From assembly GCA_964483245.1 (NCBI GenBank), contig CAZABP010000048.1, forward strand, positions 1-33,950: a DNA stretch of 33,950 nucleotides, given 5' to 3'. The translations under genes were made by a program, and so were the position numbers. The notes below the pieces were generated by a model. The model was not told where the DNA came from. It searched no databases and saw only the letters and a program-made list of their open reading frames with translations. Position 1 is the stretch's first letter. Every line of letters starts with the position of its first letter. Of this stretch, positions 33,784 through 33,950 are shown piece by piece. This DNA comes from CAZABP01 sp964483245. Its GTDB lineage: Bacteria > Planctomycetota > UBA1135 > UBA2386.

Positions 33784-33950
33784 TCACAGCCCGACCACCA
33801 TCTGCCGGAAGCGTGCCAGCGTCGCGCGGACCCGTTCGAACACGGCCTCGCCCGGCTCGCCGGACAGCAGCTCGATCCCCTCGCGGATGTGGCCGACGGC
33901 GTGGATCCGGAACCGGTGCGCCGCGGCGGCCACGACGACCTCCTCGCCGA
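33784..33950 (-). CDS. LonB-like ATP-dependent protease, C-terminal end (partial)
   Basis: Only the last 54 codons lie in the window; the gene runs off the right edge. By my own translation the end contains RFRIHAVGHIREGIELLSG and then EPGEAVFERVR before the stop. This matches the closing element of LonB-type (AAA_32/Lon_C) proteases, usually GRFHIYAVRTIDEGIELLTG. The catalytic Ser-Lys region is upstream and not visible. Other protein classes cannot be excluded from so short a piece. Confidence 0.6.
   Translation of the reverse strand, partial: GEEVVVAAAAHRFRIHAVGHIREGIELLSGEPGEAVFERVRATLARFRQMVVGL

Overview
The window is high-GC bacterial DNA, close to 70% GC by eye, with genes packed on both strands. 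I found no tRNA, rRNA, CRISPR array or insertion sequence. The gene content suggests an uncultured member of the Planctomycetota: secreted VPS10/Asp-box propeller proteins, a DUF2961 protein, a giant ELWxTDGTAAGT-repeat protein, several lipoproteins, and a ClpS-DUF2017 pair. This assignment is an inference from gene families and was not tested phylogenetically. The first 51 bases are a pure C run and look like an assembly artefact, so the contig really begins near base 52.

Layout. 58-3060 (-) is a large surface lipoprotein with an Ig-like region and a YVTN-type propeller. 3344-7246 (+) is a tightly overlapped cluster: ruvB, tgt, a secreted endonuclease/exonuclease/phosphatase-fold protein, and an AhpD-like peroxidase-related gene. 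7239-9230 (-) encodes a DUF2961/GH172-like protein. It is divergent from two tandem VPS10/BNR propeller genes (9329-15126, +), the first of which carries an inserted PDZ domain. 15250-16037 (-) is DUF2017-clpS, divergent from a MATE transporter (16083-17456, +). 17476-18744 (-) is an unrecognised protein. 18745-19033 is non-coding and rich in hairpins. 19034-21245 (-) is an EVE - SMP-30-like lipoprotein - methyltransferase operon. 21312-24724 (+) is acnA plus an outer-membrane beta-barrel-like lipoprotein. 24729-26361 (-) holds two membrane paralogues in tandem. 26537-29665 (-) is the giant repeat protein, followed by a clear intrinsic terminator. 29799-33640 (-) is korA-korB plus a DMT transporter. 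The 3' end of a LonB-like protease gene occupies 33784-33950 (-). Aconitase and 2-oxoacid:ferredoxin oxidoreductase together point to a ferredoxin-linked TCA cycle.

The most important observation is at 6680-7246. The AhpD-like gene has an in-frame TGA (6926-6928) exactly where the second cysteine of the CxxC active site should be. It reads on in frame for 105 more codons of family-like sequence, and a well-formed bacterial SECIS-type hairpin starts 5 nt after the TGA. I read it as an unannotated CxxU selenoprotein that ordinary gene callers would split or call broken.

A second pattern concerns gene starts. Several operon-leading genes without a Shine-Dalgarno sequence have a TANNNT hexamer 7-8 nt before the start codon, as expected for leaderless mRNAs. 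Genes with a good Shine-Dalgarno sequence lack it.
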